A stretch of 64,000 nt of DNA from Croceivirga sp. (GTDB taxonomy: Bacteria; Bacteroidota; Bacteroidia; Flavobacteriales; Flavobacteriaceae): assembly GCA_028284665.1 (NCBI GenBank), contig JANQRG010000037.1:1-64000 (forward strand), read 5' to 3'. Every line of letters begins with the position of its first letter. Within the stretch, counting starts at the first letter, position 1. Below are positions 17,672-26,744 of the stretch, piece after piece. Made by a program: the position numbers and the translations under genes. Under the pieces are notes generated by a model. It was not told the DNA's origin, ran no database searches, and worked only from the letters and a program-made list of their open reading frames with translations.

Positions 17672-19483
17672 ATGGAAAACCAATATGTAGACATCGAAAC
17701 CTTAAAATTTTTGCTCTTCCAGGTGCATGAAGTTAAAGAAGTACTTGATCAAGAACACTTTTCAGAATATGATGAAGAAGCAATTGATTTATATGTGGAT
17801 TCGGTAAAAGAATTTGCGGATAAGGAGATGTTTCCCTATTTCAAAGAGATGGATGAACATCCTGCCCACTTTGAGGATGGTGAAATTGTGGTACACCCCC
17901 AGATCCGGAATTATATGAAGCTGGCCGGTGAAATGGGATTCATAGGGGCTCCTTTTTCCTACAAGGTGGGCGGACTTCAAATGCCTTCGATGGCCATCAA
18001 TGCTTCCGCTTTCATTCAAGAAGCAGCAAATAACCATATGCCGGGTTATGTGGGACTGACCCTCGGCGCCGCGGAACTGATCATTCATTTTGGCGATCAA
18101 AAGCTCAATGAAATGTTTATTCCTAACATGATTTGTGGAAAGTGGGGCGGGACCATGTGTTTGACTGAACCACAGGCCGGCAGTTCCTTGTCCGACATTG
18201 TAACTTCGGCCACCCCTGATGGCGATACCTATAAAATCCATGGTCAAAAGATATTCATCTCGGGTGGGGATTATCAGGGAGCAGAGAATATTGTGCATTT
18301 GGTTCTGGCGAGAATAAAGGGCGCCCCGGCTGGAACAAAAGGTATTTCCCTTTTTGTAGTGCCTAAAAACAGACCTGTTGGCGATGGCCCACTGAAATCC
18401 AATGATGTAACCACGGTAGCTGATTTCCAGAAAATGGGACAAAAAGGCTACTGTACCACACATTTGTTCTTTGGGGATAAATCCGATTGTACCGGTTGGT
18501 TGGTGGGTGAACCCAACCAGGGCCTGAAATACATGTTCTTAATGATGAACGGAGCTCGTATTGCTGTTGGCCGTGGAGCTGCGGCAATCGCTACTGCCGC
18601 GTATCATGCATCATTGCAATATGCCCATGAACGGCCACAGGGCCGGGAATTGCAGCGATCCGGGAAGAAAGACGTTTCCCAGGAGCAAACGCTGATTGTC
18701 AATCACCCCGATGTACGCCGAATGTTGTTGCTACAAAAAGTAGTGTCCGAAGGTTCCCTTAGTCTGGTTTTCCTGACCTCTAAATATCACGATCTATCCG
18801 TATCCGCAGCAACCGAAGAAGATAGGAGACGGAACAAATTATTATTGGAAATATTGACTCCGGTGGTAAAAACCTATCCATCAGAGATGGGTATCACTTC
18901 GGTCAATAATGGGGTCCAGGTGCTTGGGGGATATGGTTTTTGTTCCGATTACATACTACAGCAATACCTTCGGGATATCAGGATCTCTGCTATTTATGAA
19001 GGTACCACAGGTATCCAGTCCCAGGACCTATTAGGAAGGAAGATAACTATGGGAAATGGCGAGGCACTTTCTTTATTGTCAGAGGAGATAAAACATTCCA
19101 TTACCATGGCAATGACGTATGAAGCACTAGCGCCATATGCCCAAAAACTAGGGGAGAAATTAGAGCTAACACAAAAGGTACTCCAATCTCTAATAACCTT
19201 TGCTATGCAGGGTGACTATCAACGTTTTCTGGCCGATGCGACTCCTTTTATGGAATTCTTCAGCACTATAGTCATAGGTTGGCAGTGGCTTGAAATCGCG
19301 ATCAAGGCGCAAGAGGCTATGGTTACGGGTACCCGCTCAAATTCAACCGAATTTTATGAAAGTAAAATTCATGCGATGCGATTTTATTTTAAATATGAGC
19401 TGCCCAAAACCCAGGGACTTGCCGAAGTTTTGATGAATCAGGAAACCTTAACCTTGAATACGGATAAAAAGATTTTTGCTTAA
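17672..19483 (+). CDS. Acyl-CoA dehydrogenase, long form
   Basis: A 603-residue FAD enzyme that oxidises acyl-CoA to 2-enoyl-CoA. It has the ACAD signatures CLTEPQAGSSLSDI and GYGFCSDYILQQYLRDIRI, and the catalytic base E443 in IYEGTTGIQ. The extra 150 C-terminal residues are typical of the long ACAD group with an added helical C-terminal domain. The ATG at 17672 (MENQYVDI) is chosen because the upstream extension from 17621 has no ACAD-like sequence. It is the first gene of the run, overlapping the next start codon by one base (TAATG). Confidence 0.92.
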   Translation: MENQYVDIETLKFLLFQVHEVKEVLDQEHFSEYDEEAIDLYVDSVKEFADKEMFPYFKEMDEHPAHFEDGEIVVHPQIRNYMKLAGEMGFIGAPFSYKVGGLQMPSMAINASAFIQEAANNHMPGYVGLTLGAAELIIHFGDQKLNEMFIPNMICGKWGGTMCLTEPQAGSSLSDIVTSATPDGDTYKIHGQKIFISGGDYQGAENIVHLVLARIKGAPAGTKGISLFVVPKNRPVGDGPLKSNDVTTVADFQKMGQKGYCTTHLFFGDKSDCTGWLVGEPNQGLKYMFLMMNGARIAVGRGAAAIATAAYHASLQYAHERPQGRELQRSGKKDVSQEQTLIVNHPDVRRMLLLQKVVSEGSLSLVFLTSKYHDLSVSAATEEDRRRNKLLLEILTPVVKTYPSEMGITSVNNGVQVLGGYGFCSDYILQQYLRDIRISAIYEGTTGIQSQDLLGRKITMGNGEALSLLSEEIKHSITMAMTYEALAPYAQKLGEKLELTQKVLQSLITFAMQGDYQRFLADATPFMEFFSTIVIGWQWLEIAIKAQEAMVTGTRSNSTEFYESKIHAMRFYFKYELPKTQGLAEVLMNQETLTLNTDKKIFA

Positions 19484-20256
19484 TGGACCGGATAACTTCA
19501 AAATTTGATCTTTCGGGAAAAGTAGCCATTGTTACCGGTTCCAGTAAAGGCATCGGTCGTTCCATAGCCCAAGGTCTTGCAGAGAACGGTGCAAAGGTGG
19601 TTGTGAGTAGTAGGAAACAGGAAGCTGTTGAGGCTGTTGCGTCAGCATTCAGAAACCAGGGTATGGAAGCAATAGGCATAGCCTGTCATATTGGGGATGC
19701 CGTACAGCGCCAAAACCTTGTTGATGAAACGCTTAAGTCGTATGGACGGATAGATGTTTTGGTGAATAACGCGGCCATCAACCCTTTTTATGGCCCCTTG
19801 GAAGCGGCAGGTGAGGAAGTTTTTGACAAAATTATGGAGGTAAATGTCAAAGCTCCCTGGCTGTTGTCGAATTTGGTGCAGCCACATATGAAAGACGAGG
19901 GAGGAAGTATCATCAACATTGCTTCGGTAGAAGGCGTGCACCCTGGCTTTCGTTTAGGGCTGTATAGCATGACCAAGGCGGCTTTGATCATGTTGACCAA
20001 AAACCAGGCAAAGGAGTGGGGGAAATACGGTATCCGCTCCAATGTGGTATGCCCCGGATTGATAAAGACCAAATTCAGCCAAGCCCTGTGGAGTGATGAA
20101 AAGACCTTGGGGATGTACACCAGCACAATTCCACTAAAACGCATGGCAGAACCCGACGAGATGGCGGGATTGGTGATGTTATTGGCATCTGATGCTGGAT
20201 CCTATATGACAGGTGGAGTCTATACCGCAGATGGGGGGTATTTAATTTCCGGTTAA
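19483..20256 (+). CDS. Short-chain dehydrogenase/reductase
   Basis: A 257-residue classical SDR with the nucleotide-binding GSSKGIGRSIA, NNAAINP, catalytic Ser in NIASVEG and Y161-x3-K165, and a C-terminal SYMTGGVYTADGGY. These enzymes oxidise hydroxyacyl or reduce ketoacyl thioesters, among many substrates. It is translationally coupled to the preceding acyl-CoA dehydrogenase gene, which points to a 3-hydroxyacyl-CoA dehydrogenase role; that is inference from context. Confidence 0.9.
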   Translation: MDRITSKFDLSGKVAIVTGSSKGIGRSIAQGLAENGAKVVVSSRKQEAVEAVASAFRNQGMEAIGIACHIGDAVQRQNLVDETLKSYGRIDVLVNNAAINPFYGPLEAAGEEVFDKIMEVNVKAPWLLSNLVQPHMKDEGGSIINIASVEGVHPGFRLGLYSMTKAALIMLTKNQAKEWGKYGIRSNVVCPGLIKTKFSQALWSDEKTLGMYTSTIPLKRMAEPDEMAGLVMLLASDAGSYMTGGVYTADGGYLISG

Positions 20257-20264
20257 TCAATATT

Positions 20265-20313
20265 GTCATTCCTGCACTTATGCTGAGCCAAGTCGAAGTA
20301 AAGGCGGGAATCC
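20265..20313. repeat. REP-like intergenic palindrome
   Basis: GTCATTCCTGC at the left and GCGGGAATCC at the right form an imperfect inverted repeat around TGCTGAGCCAAGTCGAAG. It occupies the whole 72-base gap between two genes of the catabolic run. The GTCATTCCTGC ... GCAGGAATCC form is known as a dispersed intergenic repeat in Flavobacteria. Confidence 0.6.
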
Positions 20314-20328
20314 AAATAATAGCACTTT

Positions 20329-21549
20329 ATGAATTTCGAATACAGTGAAAAGTCGTTAAAACTTCAAAAAAAACTACAAGAGTTCATTGCTGAACATATT
20401 CAACCTATTGAGGAAGAGGTAAATGCTTTTCATGCGAATCCGGAAAACAGCTGGAAACGGTGGCCAGGAACTGAAGACTTAAAACATAAGGCAAGAGCTG
20501 AAGGTTTATGGAATCTGTTTTTACCAAAGTCCTACAAGGAATTTAGTCCGGGCTTGAGTAACCTGGAATATGCTCCATTGGCGGAACAAATGGGTCGAAT
20601 TCTATGGTCCTCTGAAGTCTTCAATTGCAGTGCTCCTGATACTGGAAACATGGAGGTATTGGCCAAATATGGCACGCCCGAACAACAAGAAGAATGGTTG
20701 AGACCGTTATTGGACGGAAAAATTCGTTCGGCATTTTTGATGACGGAACCCGAGGTAGCCTCTTCTGATGCCACGAATATTGAAACTTCCATTATGGCAG
20801 ATGGAGATGAATATGTTATAAACGGCAGAAAATGGTGGTCTTCGGGAGCCATGGACCCTAATTGTAAGTTGACCATTGTCATGGGAAAAACTGATTTTGA
20901 TGCTCCAAGACATCAGCAACAGGGTATGATCTTGGTGCCTATAGACACTCCTGGTCTCGAGGTACTTCGGCCGCTTCCTGTTTTTGGATACAACGATTCT
21001 CCGGAGGGTCACGCCGATATTCAGATGACCAATGTTCGGGTACCAAAAGGGAATTTGTTGTTGGGCGAAGGCCGTGGATTTGAAATTGCTCAAGGTCGTT
21101 TGGGGCCCGGTCGTATTCACCATTGTATGCGGTTGATAGGCATGGCTCAGCGCTCCCTGGAAATTATGGCCCAACGAACTATCGATCGCAAACCATTTGG
21201 ACGCACTTTGGATACCTTTAGTAGCGTGCGTCAGGATATAGCCAAATCAGCCTGTGAGATTGAACAAACCCGATTGTTGGTATTGTCTGCCGCTGACAAA
21301 ATGGACCGTGTAGGGAACAAGGAAGCCAAAGATCTAATTGCCATGATCAAAATAGTAGCACCGAATATGGCTCTTGCCATTATCGACCGAGCTATTCAGA
21401 TTTTGGGTGGAAAGGGTGTCTGTAACGATACACCTCTTGCACATTTTTATGCTGCCGCTCGAATGCTCCGATTGGCCGATGGCCCGGATGAGGTGCATAT
21501 GAGCCAATTAGGTAAGAGCATCATTAAGAAATATACCCAATCTTTATGA
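20329..21549 (+). CDS. Acyl-CoA dehydrogenase of the ACAD10/ACAD11/LvaC type
   Basis: A 406-residue ACAD-fold flavoprotein. FAD and substrate motifs are present ([36 protein letters not shown]). The usual catalytic Glu motif (YEGT-x-E) is replaced near the C-terminus by LADGPDEVH, which is characteristic of the ACAD10/ACAD11 group. Known: in that group and in Pseudomonas LvaC the enzyme works on 4-phosphoacyl-CoA made by an APH-fold kinase, eliminating phosphate to give an enoyl-CoA. The following gene encodes exactly such a kinase and overlaps by 4 bases (ATGA), so the pair is read here as a split ACAD11. Confidence 0.88.
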   Translation: MNFEYSEKSLKLQKKLQEFIAEHIQPIEEEVNAFHANPENSWKRWPGTEDLKHKARAEGLWNLFLPKSYKEFSPGLSNLEYAPLAEQMGRILWSSEVFNCSAPDTGNMEVLAKYGTPEQQEEWLRPLLDGKIRSAFLMTEPEVASSDATNIETSIMADGDEYVINGRKWWSSGAMDPNCKLTIVMGKTDFDAPRHQQQGMILVPIDTPGLEVLRPLPVFGYNDSPEGHADIQMTNVRVPKGNLLLGEGRGFEIAQGRLGPGRIHHCMRLIGMAQRSLEIMAQRTIDRKPFGRTLDTFSSVRQDIAKSACEIEQTRLLVLSAADKMDRVGNKEAKDLIAMIKIVAPNMALAIIDRAIQILGGKGVCNDTPLAHFYAAARMLRLADGPDEVHMSQLGKSIIKKYTQSL

Positions 21550-22622
21550 CTGCCAATCCAACAAGACCGGTTCGGGAAGGGGAGGAGTTAAATGCCAAAA
21601 ACCTAAAATCATTTCTTCAACAAAAAGAACTGATCCAAAATATCGATGGCGAACTTGAAGTAAGCCAATTTTCCAACGGCTATTCCAATCTGACCTATCT
21701 CATCAAAATTGAAAACAAAGAATATGTGTTACGTAGACCTCCTTTTGCTGCCCCAAAACGGGGCCACGACATGGGAAGGGAATACAAGGTGCTTTCTCAT
21801 CTGAACCCAGTTTTTGACAAAGCTCCTAAAACCTATGCTTTTTGTGAAGACACTGAGGTGATTGGTGCTCCTTTTTACATCATGGAAAAAGTGCAAGGTG
21901 AAATCCTTACCGCCAGAGCGGCCCATAAGAAGGGTGTTTCACCACATGAGTTCAAGACCATCTCAAATACTTGGTTGGACACTTTTGTGGAGTTTCATAC
22001 CATTGATTATAAACATGCAGGACTTGAAGATTTAGGAAGACCTGAAGGCTATGTATCCCGCCAGGTGATCAATTGGGGCAAGCAATATCTGGCTGCCGCC
22101 ACGGATGATGTCCCGGCAGCAGAAAAAGTGATGTCCTGGATGCAGCAAAATCAACCGGTAAGCTACGACCATACCTTAATTCACAACGATTTCAAATACG
22201 ACAATGTGGTTTTTTCGGGAACAGATTGGAAAAACATATCAGCCATATTGGATTGGGAAATGTGTACGCTGGGTGACCCCTTGATGGACCTGGGAACCTC
22301 TTTGGGGTATTGGACAACGGCTGACGATGCCGATTTTATGAAACAGGGGTTGCCGTCGCCTACCGTAATGGATGGTAATCCATCAAGAAGTGATATTGTT
22401 CAAGGGTACGCAGAGAAAAGTGGTCGTTCGGTTGACAATATTGTTTTTTACTATGCGTATGGACTGTTCAAAATAGCCGTCATTGCCCAACAGATCTATT
22501 ATCGCTACAAACATGGGCATACCCAGGACCCAAAGTTTTCAAATTTGAATAAAGCGGCTGCTTTGTGCTGTAACAATGCGTGGCAGGCCATCCAAAGAAA
22601 CAAAATAGACAACCTATATTAA
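21546..22622 (+). CDS. APH-fold phosphotransferase, ACAD11 kinase-domain/LvaA-like
   Basis: A 358-residue protein of the aminoglycoside-phosphotransferase fold. Visible: an N-terminal [12 protein letters not shown] nucleotide loop, the Lys strand YVLRRPP, the catalytic loop H213-N-D215-F-K-Y-D-N, and the metal-binding [15 protein letters not shown]. The LRRPP and 'LDWEM.TLGDPL.DL' motifs are those of the ACAD10/11 kinase domains rather than antibiotic-resistance enzymes. Known relatives phosphorylate the 4-hydroxyl of 4-hydroxyacyl-CoA. It overlaps the ACAD gene before it and abuts a DUF1330-like gene, so all three are probably made together. Confidence 0.88.
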   Translation: MTANPTRPVREGEELNAKNLKSFLQQKELIQNIDGELEVSQFSNGYSNLTYLIKIENKEYVLRRPPFAAPKRGHDMGREYKVLSHLNPVFDKAPKTYAFCEDTEVIGAPFYIMEKVQGEILTARAAHKKGVSPHEFKTISNTWLDTFVEFHTIDYKHAGLEDLGRPEGYVSRQVINWGKQYLAAATDDVPAAEKVMSWMQQNQPVSYDHTLIHNDFKYDNVVFSGTDWKNISAILDWEMCTLGDPLMDLGTSLGYWTTADDADFMKQGLPSPTVMDGNPSRSDIVQGYAEKSGRSVDNIVFYYAYGLFKIAVIAQQIYYRYKHGHTQDPKFSNLNKAAALCCNNAWQAIQRNKIDNLY

Positions 22623-23015
22623 ATGGAATCTTATATCAATGTAAACCCGGATGAGTTCCAAAAATTCAAAGAAGAGGTAGGTAATGTACCTGTTATCATG
22701 TTGAATCTTTTGAGATATAAAAATGTAGTGGAGGAAACTGGGGAAACCGGTAAAGAAGCTTACGGCGCCTATTTAAATGCTGCAGCCCCTTTTTTGGAAA
22801 AGGTCAAGGCAAAGGTTCTATTCTTTGGTGCTCCCAAGCATATGCTGATTGGCCCCACAGATGAGGAACTTTGGGATTCCGTCATCGTGGTTCAATATGA
22901 TTCATTTTCCGATTTCATCGGTATGGCCACTGCAGAGGGATACCCGTCCCATTTACGTGCCCGTGCTTTGAGCGATTCAAGATTAATCCACTGCAAATCA
23001 ATTCAACAAACATGA
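22623..23015 (+). CDS. DUF1330-like small protein
   Basis: A 130-residue cytoplasmic protein with a dimeric alpha/beta-barrel pattern (VPVIMLNLLRYK, YLNAAAPFLEKVKAKVLFFG, WDSVIVVQYDSFSDFIGM) as in DUF1330. It begins directly at the stop of the kinase gene with no gap and overlaps the next SDR start by 4 bases. In Pseudomonas the LvaA kinase needs a small partner protein LvaB encoded next to it; this gene is in the matching place, but homology to LvaB is not claimed. Confidence 0.75.
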   Translation: MESYINVNPDEFQKFKEEVGNVPVIMLNLLRYKNVVEETGETGKEAYGAYLNAAAPFLEKVKAKVLFFGAPKHMLIGPTDEELWDSVIVVQYDSFSDFIGMATAEGYPSHLRARALSDSRLIHCKSIQQT

Positions 23016-23770
23016 ATTTAAAAGATAAAGTAGTCATCATTACCGGTGCCGGAAGTGGTATCGGCAGGGAAACGGCTAAACTATTTGGCAAACATGGAGC
23101 AAGCGTTATTGTTTCCGATATCAATAGTACTGCCGCTCAAAAAGTTGCTGAGGAGATTCTATTAGATGATGGGAAGGCGATAGCTCAAAAAACCGACGTC
23201 ACCGATTTTAAGGAGGTGGAGGAATTGGTATCCGGAACGCTTGAAAAACACAACAAGATAGATGTGATGGTCAATAATGCTGGAATTGGCGGTAAAAATC
23301 AAGCCAAAACAGCGGACCATACCCTGGATGATTGGCATAATGTAATTGCTGTGAATCAAACGGGGGTTTTTTATTGTATGAAACTGGTTTTGGGTGTTAT
23401 GGCAAATCAGGGTCATGGTACTATTGTCAATGTGGCCTCACTGGCCGGACTAAAACCCTCGGGCAACAATTTATCCTATGCAGCAAGCAAGTTTGCGGTC
23501 GTAGGTATGACCAAATCGGCAGCATTGGAATATGGTAGGCGAAACATACGAATTAACGCGGTTTGTCCCGGGTTTACAGAGTCTGCCTTGTTGGATCAGT
23601 TGTTGGCAGTTAGTCCTGAGATGGGCGATAAATTAAAACGCTTTATCCCCATGGGGCGTTTTGGGAAGGCGGATGAGGTCGCCGAAGCTATTTGCTGGCT
23701 CGCCTCGGACAATTCTAAATTTATCACAGGACAGACCCTAACCCTGGACGGAGGAAACTCATTGATGTAG
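23012..23770 (+). CDS. Short-chain dehydrogenase/reductase
   Basis: A 252-residue classical SDR: GAGSGIGRETA near the N-terminus, VNNAGIGG, NVASLAG, the YAASK catalytic motif and the C-terminal FITGQTLTLDGG. The nucleotide region (IVSDINST) has an acidic residue after the second strand, favouring NAD(H). It is coupled to the DUF1330-like gene (ATGA overlap). In context it should oxidise a hydroxyacyl-CoA; the exact substrate is unknown. Confidence 0.9.
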   Translation: MNLKDKVVIITGAGSGIGRETAKLFGKHGASVIVSDINSTAAQKVAEEILLDDGKAIAQKTDVTDFKEVEELVSGTLEKHNKIDVMVNNAGIGGKNQAKTADHTLDDWHNVIAVNQTGVFYCMKLVLGVMANQGHGTIVNVASLAGLKPSGNNLSYAASKFAVVGMTKSAALEYGRRNIRINAVCPGFTESALLDQLLAVSPEMGDKLKRFIPMGRFGKADEVAEAICWLASDNSKFITGQTLTLDGGNSLM

Positions 23771-23775
23771 TGCAT

Positions 23776-24546
23776 ATGAATACAATACAACTAATTGAAA
23801 AAGAAAAGTATACCATTATCCAGTTGGATAGAGGCAAGGCCAATGCGATCAATTTTGAAATGGTGCAGGAATTACGGGAGGTATTCCAAATACTCGCCAA
23901 AAGGGATATAGTGAAGGGCGCCGTACTTACCGGGAAACCGAACTTCTTCTCTGCGGGATTAGATTTGGTGGAACTCATGCAATACGATAAACCCAAAATG
24001 GATGATTTCTTTATGGCCTTCGGAAGCCTTTACACCGAAATGCTTCGGTTTAAAAAGCCGCTTATCGCCTCAATTACAGGACATTCCCCGGCAGGGGGTT
24101 GCGTTTTGGCTGTAACCTGTGACAATAGGTATATGGCCGAAGGGGACAACTATGTCATTGGTTTGAACGAAGTGGCGGTCAATGTTCAGATCAGTCAAGA
24201 CCTTGCGGAATGCTACGCCTATTGGTTGGGTAAGGGTTTGGCCCATCGCTATATTTTGGAGGGAAAACTATTGAAGGGGCAGGAGGCGCTTTCTTGTGGA
24301 TTGGTAGATGAATTGCTCCCATTGGAAGACGTATTGCCCCGTGCAGAACAACAAATGCAACACTATTTGAGGGCAGATGAAGAAATTCTAAGGAACACCA
24401 AGGCCAAATTGCGAAAGTCGCTTCTGAATGCGTTGGAATCTAATCCCGAAAATGCGATGAAGCAGGCCGCCGAATTATGGTGGAAACCAGAAATACGGGC
24501 AAAAATGATGGCCTATGTAGAGCGTTTTACGAACAAGAAAAAATAG
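23776..24546 (+). CDS. Enoyl-CoA hydratase/isomerase, delta3-delta2 isomerase-like
   Basis: A 256-residue crotonase-fold protein. The oxyanion-hole segments FFSAGLDL and HSPAGGCVLAVTCD are present, and YVIGLNEVAV matches the 'IGLNE' motif of ECI1-type enoyl-CoA isomerases, which carry the single catalytic Glu there. The second Glu of hydratases is not evident. It would shift double bonds (3-enoyl to 2-enoyl) during unsaturated acyl-CoA breakdown. A GTG at 23770 is an alternative start; ATG at 23776 is preferred. It follows the SDR by only a few bases. Confidence 0.85.
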   Translation: MNTIQLIEKEKYTIIQLDRGKANAINFEMVQELREVFQILAKRDIVKGAVLTGKPNFFSAGLDLVELMQYDKPKMDDFFMAFGSLYTEMLRFKKPLIASITGHSPAGGCVLAVTCDNRYMAEGDNYVIGLNEVAVNVQISQDLAECYAYWLGKGLAHRYILEGKLLKGQEALSCGLVDELLPLEDVLPRAEQQMQHYLRADEEILRNTKAKLRKSLLNALESNPENAMKQAAELWWKPEIRAKMMAYVERFTNKKK

Positions 24547-24557
24547 AATAAAACAAA

Positions 24558-25562
24558 ATGAATAAGCAACTACTATTTGTAAAAAGACCTGTTGGGGAAG
24601 CTGGGGCTGATACCTGGAATTTAGTTTCCAACCCCATTCCGGAACCTAAGGATGGGGAAATACTGATCAAACAGCATTATATATCACTTGATCCGGCCAT
24701 GCGGGGTTGGATGAATGATGCCAGGTCCTATATTGAACCCATGGCCATTGGCTCGGTAATGCGTGCCGGTTCCGTTGGGGAGGTCATTCAATCGAACAAT
24801 CATCCGAAATTCAAAGTAGGGGATTTTGTTTCAGGTAGTGGAGGAGTACAACAGTATGTGACTACTGATGGCAAAGGGTACTATCCTGTTGATCCCAAAT
24901 TGGCACCGCTGCCAACCTATATCGGAACCTTGGGAATGCCAGGCATGACCGCCTATTTCGGAATTCTTGAAGTAGGGAAAATTAAGGAAGGCGATGTGGT
25001 TTTGGTGTCAGGCGCTGCTGGCGCCGTAGGAAGTATCGTTGGTCAAATCGCGAAAATCAAAGGGTGTACCGTCGTAGGAATAGCGGGTGGTCCTGATAAA
25101 TGCAAGTACATCAAAAATGAACTTGGCTTTGATGGGTCTATCGACTATAAGAACGAAAATGTTCGTGACCGACTTAAAGAATTGTGCCCAAAAGGCATAG
25201 ATGTGTATTTTGACAACGTAGGAGGTGAGATCTTGGATATTGCCCTGTCCCGACTTCGAATGCACGCACGCATCGTTATATGTGGGGCAATTTCGCAATA
25301 CAACAACAAAATGGCCATCAAAGGACCCAGTAATTACCTTTCCCTTTTAGTCAACAGGGCTACCATGCAAGGCATGGTCGTTTTTGATTGGGCAAAACGA
25401 TATGGCGAGGGGGCACAACAAATGGGCATGTGGATGGCACAAGGGAAACTAAAAAGCAAAGAAGATGTGTATGAAGGCATTGAAAACTTCCCGCAAACCT
25501 ATAATCGACTTTTTAGCGGTGAAAAAATGGGGAAATTAGTGCTTAAAGTAATTGAGGATTGA
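24558..25562 (+). CDS. NADP-dependent medium-chain reductase (PTGR/CurA-like)
   Basis: A 334-residue zinc-free MDR protein with the PTGR/leukotriene-B4-dehydrogenase pattern: SLDPAMRGWMNDARSY, a Rossmann motif SGAAGAVGSIVGQIAK, and FDNVGGEILDIAL. Relatives reduce the double bond of alpha,beta-unsaturated ketones, aldehydes or enoyl thioesters with NADPH. In a lipid-catabolic run it may reduce enones or reactive alkenals; that is inference. The gene starts 11 bases after the isomerase gene and is followed by a palindromic repeat. Confidence 0.88.
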   Translation: MNKQLLFVKRPVGEAGADTWNLVSNPIPEPKDGEILIKQHYISLDPAMRGWMNDARSYIEPMAIGSVMRAGSVGEVIQSNNHPKFKVGDFVSGSGGVQQYVTTDGKGYYPVDPKLAPLPTYIGTLGMPGMTAYFGILEVGKIKEGDVVLVSGAAGAVGSIVGQIAKIKGCTVVGIAGGPDKCKYIKNELGFDGSIDYKNENVRDRLKELCPKGIDVYFDNVGGEILDIALSRLRMHARIVICGAISQYNNKMAIKGPSNYLSLLVNRATMQGMVVFDWAKRYGEGAQQMGMWMAQGKLKSKEDVYEGIENFPQTYNRLFSGEKMGKLVLKVIED

Positions 25563-25576
25563 CAAAGGTTGGTTTT

Positions 25577-25665
25577 CGTCATGCTGAACCTGTCTGCCGC
25601 CAGGTAGGCTTGTTTCAGCATCGCATCATTAGTTGATGAGACCCTGAAATGAATTCAGGGTGACG
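25577..25665. repeat. REP-like element with two nested hairpins and CGTCA/TGACG ends
   Basis: The 89-base element begins CGTCATGCTGAA and ends TTCAGGGTGACG. Internal inverted pairs are ATGCTGAA / TTCAGCAT (left hairpin) and CCCTGAA / TTCAGGG (right hairpin), with GATGAG between. It fills most of the 142-base gap between two MDR genes. This layout is typical of mobile intergenic repeats in Bacteroidetes and could also weaken or protect the polycistronic transcript. Confidence 0.7.
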
Positions 25666-25704
25666 TATTACAGGGAATAAGGTTCAAGAAAAATAATTAC
25701 TGAA

Positions 25705-26679
25705 ATGAAAGCAATTCGATGTAAAAGTTACGGCCCCCCTTCAAACCTGGTTTTGGAAGATGTAGATGCGGTAAACGCCGGACCAAAGCAGGTGGTAGTA
25801 GCTACGAAAGCTTGTGGGCTCAATTTTCCTGATACGTTAATCATTCAGGGATTATATCAGTTTAAACCTGATCTGCCTTTTACCCCAGGTAGTGATTTGG
25901 CAGGAGTTGTTAAGGAAGTTGGGGAAGGGGTTAAGCACCTGAAAGTAGGACAGGAAGTGTTCGGATTTGTACCTTATGGTGCGCTGGCCGAAGAAGTAGT
26001 GGTGCCTGCCAATGCCTGTTTTCCAAAACCGCCACAAATGGATTTTGAAACTGCGGCCTCTTTTTTAATGGCGTACGGCACGTCCTATCATGCTTTGCAC
26101 GACCGTGGTAAAATCAAGGAAGGAGAAAGCCTTTTGGTCTTGGGTGCCTCCGGGGGTGTTGGGCTAGCTGCTGTTGAATTGGGCAAGCTGATGGGAGCGA
26201 AAGTAATTGCTGCTGCTTCAACGGATGAGAAATTGGAGCTTTGTAGGCGGTATGGTGCCGATTTAACCATTAACTACAATGAACAAGACCTAAAGAGTAC
26301 GCTAAAAGAAATGACGGATGGCAAAGGTGTGGATCTGGTTTATGATCCTGTTGGGGGTGCGTATTCCGAACCTGCCTTAAGGGCCACAGCACGCTATGGG
26401 CGTTTTTTGGTTGTTGGATTTGCTGCCGGGGATATTCCAAAAATCCCATTGAATCTTACCCTGCTTAAAGAAGCGGAAATTGTAGGGGTCTTTTGGGGAA
26501 GCTTCGCCATGAAAGAACCTAAAGCGAATATGGAAAATAGCATGCAGTTAATGCAGTGGCATGCCGAGGGGAAATTAAAGCCCTACATTCATAAGGTGTA
26601 CGAGCTTTCTGAAACCCCAGAAGCCTTGGAGGAGATAGCGAATCGAAGGGCAAAAGGAAAACTGGTAGTTAAGGTTTGA
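25705..26679 (+). CDS. NADPH:quinone oxidoreductase family MDR protein
   Basis: A 324-residue zinc-free MDR enzyme: catalytic-domain motif ACGLNFPDTLIIQG, TPGSDLAGVV, Rossmann motif GASGGVGLAAVELGK and VYDPVGGAYSEPALRA. It belongs to the quinone reductase/enoyl reductase branch related to QOR. It probably reduces an alpha,beta-unsaturated carbonyl or enoyl thioester; the exact reaction is not determined by sequence. It is the second MDR gene in the run, after the repeat element. Confidence 0.88.
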   Translation: MKAIRCKSYGPPSNLVLEDVDAVNAGPKQVVVATKACGLNFPDTLIIQGLYQFKPDLPFTPGSDLAGVVKEVGEGVKHLKVGQEVFGFVPYGALAEEVVVPANACFPKPPQMDFETAASFLMAYGTSYHALHDRGKIKEGESLLVLGASGGVGLAAVELGKLMGAKVIAAASTDEKLELCRRYGADLTINYNEQDLKSTLKEMTDGKGVDLVYDPVGGAYSEPALRATARYGRFLVVGFAAGDIPKIPLNLTLLKEAEIVGVFWGSFAMKEPKANMENSMQLMQWHAEGKLKPYIHKVYELSETPEALEEIANRRAKGKLVVKV

Positions 26680-26744
26680 TATAAGTTCAATGTTAAATAT
26701 TAGGGCACCGTTCACCATGCATCGAGCAATTACAACTAAAAAAT

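Noticed and set aside
21546..22622. Aminoglycoside resistance gene
   Set aside because: The APH fold is present, but LRRPP and [12 protein letters not shown] motifs and the ACAD neighbour match ACAD10/11-type kinases.
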